DNA of 64,000 bases from positions 49,109-113,108 of the IMG/VR virus record IMGVR_UViG_3300024346_000017; one strand, 5' to 3'. This stretch comes from a virus. The notes under the pieces were generated by a model, which worked only from the letters and a program-made list of their open reading frames with translations, searched no databases and was not told where the DNA came from. Below, piece by piece: positions 17,277 through 27,600 of this stretch (positions within the stretch are counted from its first letter, which is position 1; every line of letters begins with the position of its first letter). A program made the translations under genes and the position numbers.

Positions 17277-18257
17277 ATGGAAATTATAGTAGGAACGAAC
17301 TCACCAGTAAAACAAAGAGTCTTTTGGAAAGGTGGAATTGCCAAAGCAGATGCACTGCCAACGGTTAAATTCTACGACATAACTGAAGACCCAGCAGTTG
17401 CTCCATCTATAAATCCAGTAACTGTTTTACACACTCAGACTGCAGAAGAGATAGACACAGACTATGGCGTATACAGTGTGTATCCGCCTTTGTCTCTTAC
17501 AGGCAGACCTAGATCATTAAAGCTGGTCTGGGAATATCGGGTTGAAGGACAGTTAGTAACAAAAGAACACAAGATTTTTGTTGTTACTCCATATGCAGAT
17601 TTAACACAGGCAGCGGACGCTCTTGGATTTGGGTTTGACCAATCTGATCCAAACTACAGAACATTTTCAGATTTAGTTGCAGCAGAAAGATATGCTAGAA
17701 AACTAATTGAAAACTACACTGGACAGCAGTTCCATTTGTATGATGACATAAACGTTGTTTATTCAACTGGTGCAGATGTACTTCCTCTGCCACAAAAGAT
17801 TAACCAGCTACACGAGCTTTATTTAAATGACCAGCTTCTAGTTGATACTATTAATAATATAAACAATTTAAGTATGCCAGTATCAATATCTGAAAGCGGA
17901 TTTGGATTAAAAGTTGATAGATCTAATGCTCTGGACAATGTAGTATATTACGCAAACGGAATGATACCTCCAAGCATTAATGACAGTGCAAGAGGAATCT
18001 TTATCAATGGCGGAACCTATAGAGTCGCTGGTAGATATGGTTGGCAGAATGTCCCAGACGAAGTAGAGCTTGCATGTATTGAATTAATGAAAGACTTTTT
18101 CTCTAAAGATAAAGAATGGCGCAATAAATACATTAAGAGCATCCAGACATTTGACTGGCAGTTCCAATATGATACATCAGCATTTAGCGGTACAGGCAAT
18201 AACTATGCCGACCAGCTACTATTGCCATACGTCACAAATAAAATGGTAGTTATTTAA
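17277..18257 (+). CDS. Head-tail connector / adaptor protein
   Basis: The 326-residue protein has an N-terminal beta-rich domain (to ~115). Its helical C-terminal part includes YRTFSDLVAAERYARKLIEN and PDEVELACIELMKDFFSKD, as in siphophage connector proteins of the gp6/gp15 type that bind under the portal. Gene order (portal, protease, capsid, connector, stopper, neck, terminator, tail tube) supports the call. No clear Shine-Dalgarno sequence precedes ATG 17277. Confidence 0.6.
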   Translation: MEIIVGTNSPVKQRVFWKGGIAKADALPTVKFYDITEDPAVAPSINPVTVLHTQTAEEIDTDYGVYSVYPPLSLTGRPRSLKLVWEYRVEGQLVTKEHKIFVVTPYADLTQAADALGFGFDQSDPNYRTFSDLVAAERYARKLIENYTGQQFHLYDDINVVYSTGADVLPLPQKINQLHELYLNDQLLVDTINNINNLSMPVSISESGFGLKVDRSNALDNVVYYANGMIPPSINDSARGIFINGGTYRVAGRYGWQNVPDEVELACIELMKDFFSKDKEWRNKYIKSIQTFDWQFQYDTSAFSGTGNNYADQLLLPYVTNKMVVI

Positions 18258-18258
18258 T

Positions 18259-18687
18259 ATGAATAACCTAGTCGATTCTATTTTCAACATGAAAGTAGAT
18301 GTATATCTGCAAGAAGATTATCAGGACCAGAATACTGGTGCTATTAAAAAGTCTTGGGTATATGCAAAGACTGTTCCGTGTTTTGCAAAAGGAATGATAT
18401 CTAATTCATCCACTGCAAGAAGCGGAGATAACAGGGCCATATCAACTAAATATGAGAATACTCAAACTATAGAAATTAGAACTCAAACACCAATTACATA
18501 TAGGCAAAAAATAACTAATATTAGAGATTCATCAAACAACGTTATATGGTTTGAATTAAATTATCCAAACGATACACCAACAGTATTTGAGATAGTAAGC
18601 TCAACTCCAATCACAGATCCTTTTGGAACACTCATGGCATACAACTCAATTGCCAAGAGGTCGGAGAACCAGATAATTGGAGACTAG
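18259..18687 (+). CDS. Head closure (stopper) protein, by position
   Basis: The 142-residue protein is beta-rich (VDVYLQEDYQ, TVPCFAKGM, TIEIRTQTPITYRQKI), in keeping with gp16/FII-like head-closure proteins that seal the portal channel. It starts two bases after the connector gene. The assignment rests mainly on size, composition and order. Confidence 0.5.
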   Translation: MNNLVDSIFNMKVDVYLQEDYQDQNTGAIKKSWVYAKTVPCFAKGMISNSSTARSGDNRAISTKYENTQTIEIRTQTPITYRQKITNIRDSSNNVIWFELNYPNDTPTVFEIVSSTPITDPFGTLMAYNSIAKRSENQIIGD

Positions 18688-19471
18688 TGGAGTAGCTTTA
18701 TTACATGCATCATCTGGTCTAGAAAGATTAATGGTGGGATCAGCAGCAGCTGGTGTTCTTAAAGACAGCAATGTTGCACAGATATCTGCTTTCTTATATT
18801 ACCAAGCAAATGTCGCAGCAAGACTAGAGTCAAATAAAGCATTTCAAAGATTATTTAAGACAACAATATTTAACCAGATAGAAAAAGATTTTGGTTTATT
18901 TATTGATTCACAGGCTAGAACAAAGCCAAAGTCCCTGCACCATGTTTATGAATGGAATAAGACTGGGCAATCAGCAAGTCGTCTTTTTAAGCTAAATCAG
19001 CTAGATGGCATAGGGCTATCATTTAAAATTAACTATGAGTTTAAGCTTTCAAAATCTTCAGTGCCATCAAGGAGCAGAGAGCAAAAAAGCAGATATGTAT
19101 TTGAAAGAAAAGCTGCTGTTATGGAAAAGGGAATGCCGATAGTTATTAGACCAAAGTCAGCAGAAAGATTAGTTTTTGAAATTGATGGAGAAAAGGTTTT
19201 TATGCCCAAAGGGAAGTCAGTTACTGTAAAGAGCCCTGGAGGAAGACTATCCACAAATCAGTTTGACTTAACATATAGCAGATATTTTAGCGGACCACTA
19301 GTAAGCAATTCAATAAAGATGTCTGGATTCCAAAATCTATTTGGAGCCAAGTTCGAAAGAGCCATGAGAGTTCCTTCATCTATTGCCAAGGTGCGTTATT
19401 CATTCAGTCCAGGTACAATTAGATTGCAAGCTGAGGCGGCATTAACAGAAAAATTCGGAGGAGTATTCTAA
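18677..19471 (+). CDS. Neck/tail component (HK97 gp10-like position)
   Basis: The 264-residue product starts at a TTG (18677) that overlaps the previous gene by 11 bases; CGGAGAA lies upstream, and an internal ATG at 18731 is an alternative. It is basic and mixed helical/beta (LYYQANVAARLESNKAFQRL; AVMEKGMPIVIRPKSAERLV). It is longer than typical gp10-like neck proteins. Placement between stopper and tail terminator is the main support. Confidence 0.5.
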   Translation: METSGVALLHASSGLERLMVGSAAAGVLKDSNVAQISAFLYYQANVAARLESNKAFQRLFKTTIFNQIEKDFGLFIDSQARTKPKSLHHVYEWNKTGQSASRLFKLNQLDGIGLSFKINYEFKLSKSSVPSRSREQKSRYVFERKAAVMEKGMPIVIRPKSAERLVFEIDGEKVFMPKGKSVTVKSPGGRLSTNQFDLTYSRYFSGPLVSNSIKMSGFQNLFGAKFERAMRVPSSIAKVRYSFSPGTIRLQAEAALTEKFGGVF

Positions 19472-19977
19472 TGACAGATTATAGTATAGACGCAATGTAT
19501 GAAGTGAGAAAACACCTATGGAGTCAGCTTGTATTAAATAATATAATTGATCCAAATGATTATTACAGCGATAATCTTGGAGAGACTATTATTCCAATAA
19601 TACCAGTTCAACAATCTCCAGAAATGAATCAATTTTTGAGCGGCAAGACCCATATAGTCTATGACAAGATGGGTAGCACCTATGAAGAAAACTGGATGAT
19701 ATGCTGCGAGAAGATATCATTTACTATATACTCAGTAGACTTTGCAGAGATCAATATAATCAGAAATATGATGATAGACGTATTTAGAAGAATGGATGAA
19801 TCAGCCAGAGACCTAAATCAGTCTAAGTCAACAAGCAAGATAATATTTCACAATACAATGATCCTAGAGATGTCTCCAACAGAGCCTTCTACAGAGCTGG
19901 CAGGATTCCTGGCAGCAGATGTCATTCTAGAGGTCAAATATTCTAGGACAGTAGGGGCAAAAGGCCGATTTGATTAG
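19471..19977 (+). CDS. Tail terminator / completion protein, by position
   Basis: The 168-residue protein has mixed segments such as CCEKISFTIYSVDFAEINII and FLAADVILEVKYSRT, as expected for gpU/gp17-like tail terminators that cap the tail tube at the neck. It is TAATG-coupled to the preceding gene with a GGAGGAG ribosome site. The major tail protein gene follows. Confidence 0.5.
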   Translation: MTDYSIDAMYEVRKHLWSQLVLNNIIDPNDYYSDNLGETIIPIIPVQQSPEMNQFLSGKTHIVYDKMGSTYEENWMICCEKISFTIYSVDFAEINIIRNMMIDVFRRMDESARDLNQSKSTSKIIFHNTMILEMSPTEPSTELAGFLAADVILEVKYSRTVGAKGRFD

Positions 19978-19978
19978 T

Positions 19979-20007
19979 TTGCCTTTTGGTTGATTGTAAG
20001 ATAAAAT
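19979..20007 (+). promoter_or_regulatory. Promoter of the major tail protein
   Basis: TTGCCT (19979-19984), 17 bases, then TAAAAT (20002-20007), nearly the same element as upstream of the protease gene. A ~90-base AT-rich leader containing alternating TA and a GGAGG ribosome site follows before ATG 20099. Confidence 0.55.
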
Positions 20008-20098
20008 TGTACCAAGAGGAAAAGAGCCTAGCCAGCTTAATTTAAAGTTTTACAGCAAGTCAATATATATATATATTTATTTAATGGAGGTTTTACAC

Positions 20099-20854
20099 AT
20101 GGCAACACAAGTCGCAGGTAACGCTAAGAATATTCTAGTTGGTGCTTCACCACTATTTATTTCTAACATTGACGTTACAACAACAGGATACCAGGACAAT
20201 GCAGAAGCAGGAGTACTGTTCCCAGCATTAGCAACAGGAGCAGCAATTCAGGTACCACTATTTAAGGCACCAACTTCATCAGCAGAAGGTGAGTCTTATA
20301 CAGATACACTTAACGCAATTGATGCAGAAGCATTTGCAGCTGGAGATCCAAAGAAATTCGCATATCGTAACGTAGGTTACACAAACAATGGTCTTCAGGT
20401 AACATACAACCCATCATACGGTTCAGTTACAGTAGATCAGCTTCTTGATACAGCAAAGCTATTCAAGGAGTCAATGGAAGTTATGATCGCAACAGAAATG
20501 GCTGAAGGTACACTTCAGAACATTCTTACAGTATTCGGTCAATCAGCAGGCACACTTACAGATGGAGCAACAACAGACAAGCTTGGTCTTGCTGGTGGTG
20601 CTCTAGGTGAGGCTCCAACAGAGCGTCAGCTAATCGCAGTAGGTCAGGCACCAACTTCTGGTTCAGGAGTAACAAAGGCAGAGCGTGTATACTATGCACG
20701 TCGTGTTCTTTCTGTACAACAGTCACAGTTCTCTTTGGCTCGTAACGCAGCATCAACATTCCCAGTCACATTCCGTTTGCTTCCAGACGGTTCTAAGCAG
20801 GGTCAGGAATATGGTTTTATTGTAGATCGTGTTCTTTCAAAGCTATCAGCATAA
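20099..20854 (+). CDS. Major tail (tube) protein
   Basis: The 251-residue protein would polymerise into the tail tube. NILVGASPLFISNIDVTTTG at the start and GLQVTYNPSYGSVTVDQLLDTAK in the middle are typical of actinophage major tail proteins. The frame is open from ATG 20084, but GGAGG at 20086-20090 is the ribosome site for ATG 20099. All eight arginine codons are CGT, and a strong terminator follows, both fitting very high expression. Confidence 0.85.
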   Translation: MATQVAGNAKNILVGASPLFISNIDVTTTGYQDNAEAGVLFPALATGAAIQVPLFKAPTSSAEGESYTDTLNAIDAEAFAAGDPKKFAYRNVGYTNNGLQVTYNPSYGSVTVDQLLDTAKLFKESMEVMIATEMAEGTLQNILTVFGQSAGTLTDGATTDKLGLAGGALGEAPTERQLIAVGQAPTSGSGVTKAERVYYARRVLSVQQSQFSLARNAASTFPVTFRLLPDGSKQGQEYGFIVDRVLSKLSA

Positions 20855-20873
20855 TTAATACAATTAATTAATA

Positions 20874-20901
20874 GAAGCCCCCCAAGAAATTGGGGGGTTT
20901 C
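20874..20901 (+). terminator. Intrinsic terminator after the major tail gene
   Basis: CCCCCCAA (20878-20885), a GAAA loop and TTGGGGGG (20890-20897) form a stem extended by GAAG/TTTC. A T-rich stretch follows. GAAA is a stabilising GNRA tetraloop. Confidence 0.88.
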
Positions 20902-20904
20902 TTA

Positions 20905-20933
20905 TTGCCATTATATTTTACATATGATACAAT
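20905..20933 (+). promoter_or_regulatory. Promoter of the tail chaperone/tape measure operon
   Basis: TTGCCA (20905-20910), 17 bases, then TG-A-TACAAT (-10 at 20928-20933). It sits directly after the terminator. AGGAGG follows before the TTG start at 20964. Confidence 0.65.
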
Positions 20934-20963
20934 AATTAAGACGAGATCCTAGGAGGATTTAAA

Positions 20964-21296
20964 TTGGCAACAACAGTATATGATGTAGAAGAAATTCAGC
21001 TACAAAATGGCGCAACCGTAAAGCTAAAGCCTTTAACAATTAAAGAGCTTAGAAAGTTTATGTCAGCTATTGCAAAGACAGCAGAAGTTACTACAGAAGA
21101 TGAAACCCTAACAATTCTTATTGACGCTTGTGCAGTAGCACTAGAAAAGCAGCTACCAGAATTAGTAGCAGACAGAGACGCATTTGAAGACGTATTAGAT
21201 GTACCAACAATTAATCGTATCCTTGAAGTTTGCGGTGGCATTAAGATGGACGATCCAAATTTGCTAGCAGCAGCGGTTCTAGCTGGTCAGAACTAG
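20964..21296 (+). CDS. Tail assembly chaperone (gpG-like)
   Basis: The 110-residue protein starts at a TTG behind a strong AGGAGG site. It has the compact alpha/beta start (QLQNGATVKLKPLTIKELRKFM) and helical end typical of siphophage tail assembly chaperones, which coat the tape measure during tail assembly. It lies between the tail tube and tape measure genes. A slippery heptamer at 21257-21263 allows a -1 shift into the extension read to 21622. Confidence 0.75.
   Translation: MATTVYDVEEIQLQNGATVKLKPLTIKELRKFMSAIAKTAEVTTEDETLTILIDACAVALEKQLPELVADRDAFEDVLDVPTINRILEVCGGIKMDDPNLLAAAVLAGQN
21257..21263 (+). other. Programmed -1 ribosomal frameshift site (A AAT TTG)
   Basis: In the chaperone frame, the bases read CCA AAT TTG. 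AAATTTG fits the X XXY YYZ rule, and slipping back gives AAA TTT, both well paired in the two decoding sites. The -1 frame has a stop at 21242-21244 and is then open to 21622, so the shift must occur after that stop; this heptamer lies within the permitted window of about 50 bases. Confidence 0.75.
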
Positions 21297-21622
21297 ATCT
21301 AGCTGCGTTAGAAGGAGAAGTATTTCTAATAGGAAACTATAAGAATTACGAGGAATTGGAAGACAATCTTTCAATGCCAGAATTGATTCAAACTTTTACA
21401 TCTATGCAAAAGTCAGAGTCAGAAAAAAGAAAATTCTTAGCTGCAATACAAGGTGTAGATCTTGAAGGTGGCCAAGAAGAAGAAACAAGTAGCTTTGAAG
21501 ATGTAAGAAGAAGAGCTCTTGGAATTACTGCAGACGCAACAGATGTTGTTTCACTACAGGGTCAGTTTGCATCAGAAGCAGGGTTTGGTATCGGAGCTGG
21601 CCTCGGATACAAAAAGGAGTAG
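21263..21622 (+). CDS. Frameshift extension of the tail assembly chaperone (gpT-like)
   Basis: Read only after a -1 shift at 21257-21263, this adds about 119 residues and gives a fusion of about 219 residues, equivalent to the lambda gpG-gpT product. The part from 21356 (EDNLSMPELIQTFTSMQ, then GITADATDVVSLQGQFASEAGFGIGAGLGY) has the helical, Gly-rich character of such extensions. The tape measure TTG follows four bases after its stop, with an AAGGAG site at its end. Confidence 0.7.
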   Translation, partial: ASSSGSSWSELDLAALEGEVFLIGNYKNYEELEDNLSMPELIQTFTSMQKSESEKRKFLAAIQGVDLEGGQEEETSSFEDVRRRALGITADATDVVSLQGQFASEAGFGIGAGLGYKKE

Positions 21623-21626
21623 GTAG

Positions 21627-24600
21627 TTGGCAGATCAAAATATAGTTACCAACATAACTGCGACGGCTAATTTTTCTAGCCTAACAGCGCAGTTACAAGC
21701 GGTGACCTCCCAACTTCTTAAGCTTCAAGCAACAACGATTGGTTTAAATAAAAATCTAACTAGCCAAGTTGGAGTCATGAATCGTCAGTTTGACGAAACC
21801 ATGCGCTCCACTGGCCAGTTTGCTAGACACTTTGTAACACTAACTTCAGACGTATCTAAGTTCGGTCAGAACCTAGATAGCGGAAGAATGAAGCTAAGCC
21901 AATATTTTCAAACATGGCAGGGACATACAAGAAAAACTAGCTCATTAGTTAAAGAGCTAGCCAAGCAGCAGGTAATGCTTGAGAACGCAGTAGTTCAGCC
22001 TCTCGGCAAAAATGCTCAAGGATTAATGCAATACAACGTTATGGTTCAATCTGGACTAGACGTTACAAAAAACAAATCAGCATTACTAAGACAAGAACTA
22101 GCCATCATGAACAAGGTGATGATGGATGGATCAAATCAACTTATTAACTGGGGTAAGAATACTCAGTGGGCTGGTAGACAGCTCACAGTAGGATTAACTG
22201 TCCCACTTGCTGCATTTGGAATGGCGGCAGCAAAAGCATTTAGAGAAGCAGATCAAGAGTTAGTAAGACTAACAAAAGTTTATGGCGGATTAACAGCAAC
22301 ATCAAGTGCTGATCTATTGCAGGTTAGAAAAGATGTAATTGCTGTATCAAGAGAATTAGCTTCTGGCTTAGGAGCAAACTTTAAAGAAACTATCGGTGTA
22401 GCAGCAGACATTGCTGCAACTGGAAAACAAGGCGCCGAACTTATAGATTCTACAAGACAGACTACAAGACTTGCTATACTCGGTGAAGTAGATAGACAAG
22501 ATGCCATGAAGGCTACATTAGCAATTCAAACAGCATTTAGTCAAAACACAATGGAGCTTGCTGAGTCTATTGACTTCCTCAACGCCGTTGAAAACCAGAC
22601 ATCTACAACACTAGAAGATTTAGTAACAGCAATTCCAAAAGCAGGACCAGTAGTAAAAGCTTTGGGTGGAGATGTACAAGATCTTGCACTTTATTTAACA
22701 GCAATGCGTGAAGGTGGAATTAATGCTTCAGAAGGAGCTAACGCACTTAAGTCTGCATTAGCATCTGTCATTAACCCAACAAAGGTTGCAAAAGAAATGT
22801 TTATGGGTCTTGGAATAGACTTAGCAGGAATTGTAGATAAAAATGCTGGAAACTTAACTGGCACAATTATGGCACTAAAGGACTCATTAGATTCGCTTGA
22901 GCCACTACAAAGAGCAAGAGCTATTGAGCAGCTATTTGGAAAGTTCCAGTTTGCTAGAATTAATGCATTGTTTGAAAACCTAGGTAAGCAGGGTAGCCAG
23001 ACACTTCAAGTTTTAGATTTGATGAAAGCTAGCACACAAGACTTAGCATCTATTTCTGAAAGGGAATTAAATGCTCTTACTGAATCTGCTTCTGGTAAAT
23101 ATAGAAGAGCACTTGAGTCAGTAAAAGCAGAGCTTGCTATTGTTGGAGAGCAATTCTTAAAAGTAGGAGCATTTGTATTAAATGCTATTGATGGAATTTT
23201 AAAGTTTATTGGAAACCTTCCAGGACCAATTAAAGCTGTACTAGGATTTATTGGCAGCCTTACGGCTATTGCTGGTCCTATAATCATGCTTACTGGTGTT
23301 CTGGCCAACTTCTTTGGATATATTATAAAGGGAGTATTAGCACTAAAAAATATTGGAAAGGGCGGAACAGGGTTTAAGTTATTAACCCCAGAATTAATGG
23401 CAGCAGCATCTGCTGCTGAAACCGTAGAACAATCATTCTATAGCGACACAAAAGCAGCGGCTACATTCTCTGATGCAGTTTTAACTCTAGCAGCATCATT
23501 TGAAAAACTAAAGCAAAGCGCAATGAGCTCTACAATTGCTACATCTAATAGCATGTCTACTGTTGCAGGAAACCCAGTTATGGGAGTTGGCGGAAGAATT
23601 GTAGATAAGAGCCACCCACTTGTAGGGCGGGCATACTCAAGAGATATGTCTCACCTTACACCAACAGGATCACTTACTCCAGAGCAAAGAGCAAGAGAAA
23701 CAATCTTTTCAACAGTTCCTGGACCTAAGCCAGTAAATCAAAGAATTTCAAATTCTCCACAGGTATATATGGATGGAGATCTTCCAAAGATACCAGGAAT
23801 AACATCTGTAAATGGAGTTTCAACTGGTGTAGTTGCAGCTGAAGCAGCCAAGTGGCACTCAATGACCGCAGCAATTGCTATGCAGTCAAAGGCTGAATTA
23901 GCAGTACTTAAAACTGAAATAGCAGCAACTGGAACAATTACAGCATCACTAGCAGATTCATATCAAGCACTTCTTCCTCAAATGACAAAGGTGACAACTT
24001 TAGCTGCACAAGAAACTGCAATGATAGTTCAACAACTACAGGCTGGCAAAATTACTGTTGAAGCAGCAAGAGCAAAGATATTTGCACTAAATGCTCAAGT
24101 TGAGGCTATGATAGCTCAGACAGCTACAGGCGTTGCAACTGCACAAGCAAGAACTTTAAGTTTAACTACAGTACCTTTAACAACTCAACCAGTAGTAAAT
24201 GCAGCTGGAAGATCAAATATGAAAGAGCTTTTCCATAAATCAGAAACCTCAAAGATGGTTGATGTAATTGCAAGAGCTTTGGGAGTTAGAACTTCTGGTG
24301 CTGGTTACAGTATAGAAACAACAAAACCTAGATTTAATACTGGTGGACAAATTGAATCTTTCGGAGCAAATAAAACACGGGTAAGTGGACCTGCATCAAT
24401 TTCATATGACGACAGAATGGGTAGCGTTCCACTAAATGGATATGTTCTTAATCAGCCAGCATCGTTGGATCCAAGAAATGCTCCACTAGTACAGGCCGCA
24501 GCCTCTACTCATCAAAATTCTGGCGGAAATATAACTGCTCTTCTTACACCACAAGAGACAGTGTTTGGTCCAGGAATACAAGAAAACCCAGAACTTTTTG

Positions 24601-27600
24601 CTGCAGTTGATGCAGCAAATAATGGAATTCCTTTTTCATCATTTATGGGTGGAGGAAATATTACATTATCAAGATCAAATTACGGCGCTATAAACCCAGC
24701 AGTAATGGCAAGAATTTTAGGCCAACTGTTTAGACGAAATCCAAAACTTTCAAAAGAAATTTTAAAGGGAAGAGATTTAAGACTTACTGGTGCAGAGGCA
24801 AGAGCATACCAAGAAGGAGTATTTGGTTCTGCACTTAAATCTTCATCCAGAGCATTAGGCAGAGAGTATTATTTTGTAGGAAATTGGGGAGGAAGACTAA
24901 GATCAAGTGTTAACTCTGCACTTGCACATGGTGCTGCTAGAAGATCTGATATTGTGAGCGATTTAATGCACAGTACATCGCAACAAGCACTTCCATCACT
25001 TACTAGATTCCTACAGGTCAATAAAGTTTCGCCAGATAAAATACAGCTAATCACAGATAGAGCTAGAGCAAATATCGTTTCTAGCTTATCTGGTACTGGA
25101 AAAATTGGAGAAGCTGAATGGTCAAGAATCCAACACAGAGAGTACCTTGCTGCAGCAAAAGAGCTTCGTTTAAGAAAAGAATATTTAGAGAGTCTAAATG
25201 TTCCAGGACAAAGAAGAGGACACTCAACAGATCCAGCAGCTAGAGGAATTCAAGCAGAAACTGCTTTAAATCCTTATGGCACAACAGACCTAGGAAAGCT
25301 TATATCTGCAAACGACCAAAATGGCACAAGGTTCATGGGTTCATATCGTACCTATGGAATAGAAAGAATTAATGGAGAGCCAACCGCATTAGCTCACATG
25401 ATGCCTAAATTTAATTCTGGTGGACGAATTGGCGGGATGATAAGGTCTGGTAAGTACAACTACGGAGTTATGGGCAATGTACTAAAGTCTTTAGCCATGA
25501 GAAGAATAGGCGCTGGCTTTGGACCAACAGGTGCACCAAAGCCTAGTACGTATGAGTCAGCCCCATGGGGAGTAAGCTCTCTATCAATTAAAGCAGCAGA
25601 CACACTATTTGCTGACACGGGTCTAAGAAAGAATTCACAAAAACTTCTATACGATAAGTTTGCTGCGGCACTAGCCCAAGAAAAACCTTACGGATATGTT
25701 AAGGGTGTTAATGGAGAATTAAGAAACGCCCTTGAGCCAGCATCATTAGATTCTGTTATAAGAAAAGCCGCAAGCGACCTTATGTCTGATAGAAGAGCTT
25801 ACATGCAGCTTTCTCCAATTGACAGAGACATACTTAGAAAGAAATATTTAAACTGGGAATCTAAAAAAGATACACCTATTACTGAATCTTTAAAACAAAG
25901 AATTTTTGGAAGTAGCACTCCAGGATTTATGGGTGGCGGTATTATTCGTCGTGGTAAAAATGCATACGGAGTAAAGGGTAACCCAGCTGCTCGTGCAGCT
26001 CAAGAAGCGGCAAAAAGAGCAAGAAGAGAAGCATTTGAACAACGTACAGGATCTGATCCAGAATATAGAGAAGGACCACTAACTGGTTCAAAAACAACAG
26101 TAGTTGGCAATGGTGGAGTAAGAACAAACGTTTATGGACTACAAGGATCACTTCCTTATGCTCCAGGATTAGGTTTACCATTCCAAAGAGCAAACATAGC
26201 AATAGACTCAATGTTTTCTTCTATTGGCAATTCACTTAAGACTGCATCCGACAGACTAATTGTTAAAGCTAGAATGTTGCCAGACCAAATTAAATCATCA
26301 ATGATGGCAGTTACTGGAAGTATTCAGCAATTAGGCACATCAATTAAAACAGTAGCTACAGGAGCTTCAGCTGCAATTGCTTCATCAGTAAGAAGTTTTG
26401 CATCTTCTTACAAGCCTGGTGGATCTGAAATATTAAAGTATGGCGCTCCTGGAGCATTTATTGGCACAAGAGAAGATCGTGGAGCAAGAATTACTGGATC
26501 ATTTAAGGCCAACGCTGCTTATTCAACTGCAGCAATGATGCATCCAATTCAATACTTAAAGACTAAGGGTATTGGAGCAGATCCAAACACACCTCTTGGC
26601 TCAGGCAACATGGGTAACATGGTTGGAATGATGGGCGGAATGGCAGCAGGAACTGCCATAGGAGGAAAGCTAGGTGGACAAAACGGTGCCATGATGGGCA
26701 GTATGGTTGGAATGATGGCTGGCCAATCTGTTATTAAGGGCGTAGGCGGAATGATTGCAAAACGTGCTGCAGCAAGTGCAGCAACAGCAGGATTAGCTTC
26801 CGCAGGATTTGGCGCAACAGCAGCAGCTGCTGCAGGCTTGGTTGCACCATTAGCAGCAGTAACAGCAGCAGGATATGCTGGATACAAAATGTGGAAGCAC
26901 TATAAAGAAGGACAAACCCTTAATATATCTACTTTTGGAATGACTGCAGAAGCAGCTAAAAAGGCTAACTTAAGATTTACAGACTTTGGCTCAAAGATAA
27001 AAGACACTATTCAAGATTCAAAAGACATGGCGGCTGCAAATAAACTCGTTTATGAAAGCATGAAGGATGGCGGAACTCCATTCCAAATGAGTATTGCGGA
27101 ATATAAAAAGCTTAAGAAGGAAGTCAAAGAAACTTTTGGAGAGCAGATAAAAGCTTTAGATAGACAGCCTTCAAATAAGGTACCAGATGCAGTTCGTAGA
27201 ATTAAAGAGCAGCTAATTGCTGCTGGCATGTCTGCAGACGAAGCAACTAAAAAGGTATTTACAATGCTTCAACTTTCAAATAAAAAAGATCAATCAATTA
27301 CTGCAACAATGGGTAACAATAGCTTTAAAAATATTACAGACCCACAAAGTGCTGCAGTTTCTGCAGTAACAAGTTTTGGCGCAGATACAAAAGATCAAGG
27401 AAACAAAGAAAAGGCAGCATCACTAAACACAGCTTTAATGGCAACTGAAACTGGAATAAATGATTTAATAGCTAAGAGAGAACGCCTTGTAGCAAAAGAT
27501 TTATCTGGAAAGACAAAGTCACTTACATACGCAGAAGCCGAAAAGATAATGATAGACAAGATCAACAAGTCTAAAGAGGCTGGCACAGTTATTACTCAGG

